Shown here: positions 63,915-64,000 of the stretch, one piece after another
How the letters are laid out: the number at the start of each line of letters is the position of its first letter
How positions within the stretch are numbered: position 1 is the stretch's first letter
Source: DAMCAP01 sp032059445
Lineage (GTDB): Bacteria; Bacillota; Clostridia; Oscillospirales; Ruminococcaceae
Reading direction: 5' to 3'
DNA: 64,000 bases
Assembly (NCBI GenBank): GCA_032059445.1
Contig: DAMCAP010000004.1
Span: 77,876-141,875, forward strand
Program-made: the position numbers and the translations under genes
The notes under the pieces: generated by a model
Told to the model about the DNA's origin: nothing
Seen by the model: the letters and a program-made list of their open reading frames with translations, nothing else
Database searches by the model: none

Positions 63915-64000
63915 TCAAAAGCTGATTGACCATAAGTCGACAGTAACGGACCTTGAAAATTAAACAACATTACAAGAAAAAACCCTTGTAGATTCTTTAG

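Overview
The window looks like a chromosomal segment of an anaerobic, Gram-positive Clostridia-type bacterium (Bacillota). Supporting signs are strong AGGAGG-type ribosome binding sites, TTG starts, a T-box leader, a Spo0H-like sigma factor, oxygen-sensitive iron-sulphur enzymes (a 2-hydroxyacyl-CoA dehydratase-type pair), lipoprotein signals, and an SLH/LysM surface protein. An order or genus cannot be fixed from the sequence alone. Four runs of N (about 12169, 50296, 58132, 62810) are scaffold gaps; three of them split genes that are probably intact.

Layout. 1-4.2 kb: an MMPL exporter (cut by the window edge) divergent from its TetR regulator, an unknown membrane-anchored protein and a DMT transporter. 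4.3-8.6 kb: a PucR-type regulator between two amidohydrolases in one operon. 8.6-10.7 kb: an EreA/ChaN-like exported protein and a CPBP protease. 11-17.4 kb: a complete phosphate-starvation locus, pstSCAB-phoU-phoB-phoR, with a circularly permuted PstS and a likely Pho box. 17.7-20.9 kb: mutY and recG, preceded by an unexplained repeat pair. 21.6-22.5 kb: a YiiX-like permuted papain-fold protein. 22.7-27.9 kb: a nitrate/sulfonate/taurine-type ABC importer followed by a YjiL/YjiM pair (activator plus double-cubane-cluster protein). 28-29.9 kb: a tyrosine phenol-lyase-like enzyme on the opposite strand behind a T-box leader whose specifier reads UAC (Tyr). 30-37.8 kb: two CocE/NonD-family hydrolase paralogues, an APC amino-acid permease, a Crp/Fnr regulator and a second permease, tied together by a shared TGTCT-N10-AGACA dyad. 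37.9-40 kb: a HelD-type helicase. 40-43 kb: an AgrC/AgrA-type two-component system divergent from a lipoprotein. 43-51.8 kb: LemA, a DUF2207 protein, a zinc-ribbon/SHOCT protein and a very large surface protein (beta-helix, Ig-like, InlB-like repeat, SLH, LysM) broken by a gap and a frame change. 51.8-58 kb: small unknown membrane proteins, tRNA-Leu(GAG), a possible structured RNA, an SGNH hydrolase, a DUF4358 lipoprotein, and a large unknown membrane protein behind a strong promoter with a TATATCGATATA palindrome. 58.3-63.6 kb: MATE exporter, SigH-like sigma factor, zinc-ribbon protein, TrmK and RqcH. The window ends in a triple-promoter leader that very probably drives an rRNA operon just beyond base 64000.

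The most interesting parts are the tyrosine T-box/TPL unit, the ABC importer plus double-cubane-cluster pair, and the Crp-dyad regulon whose two hydrolases both appear to lack the usual catalytic Asp and His.
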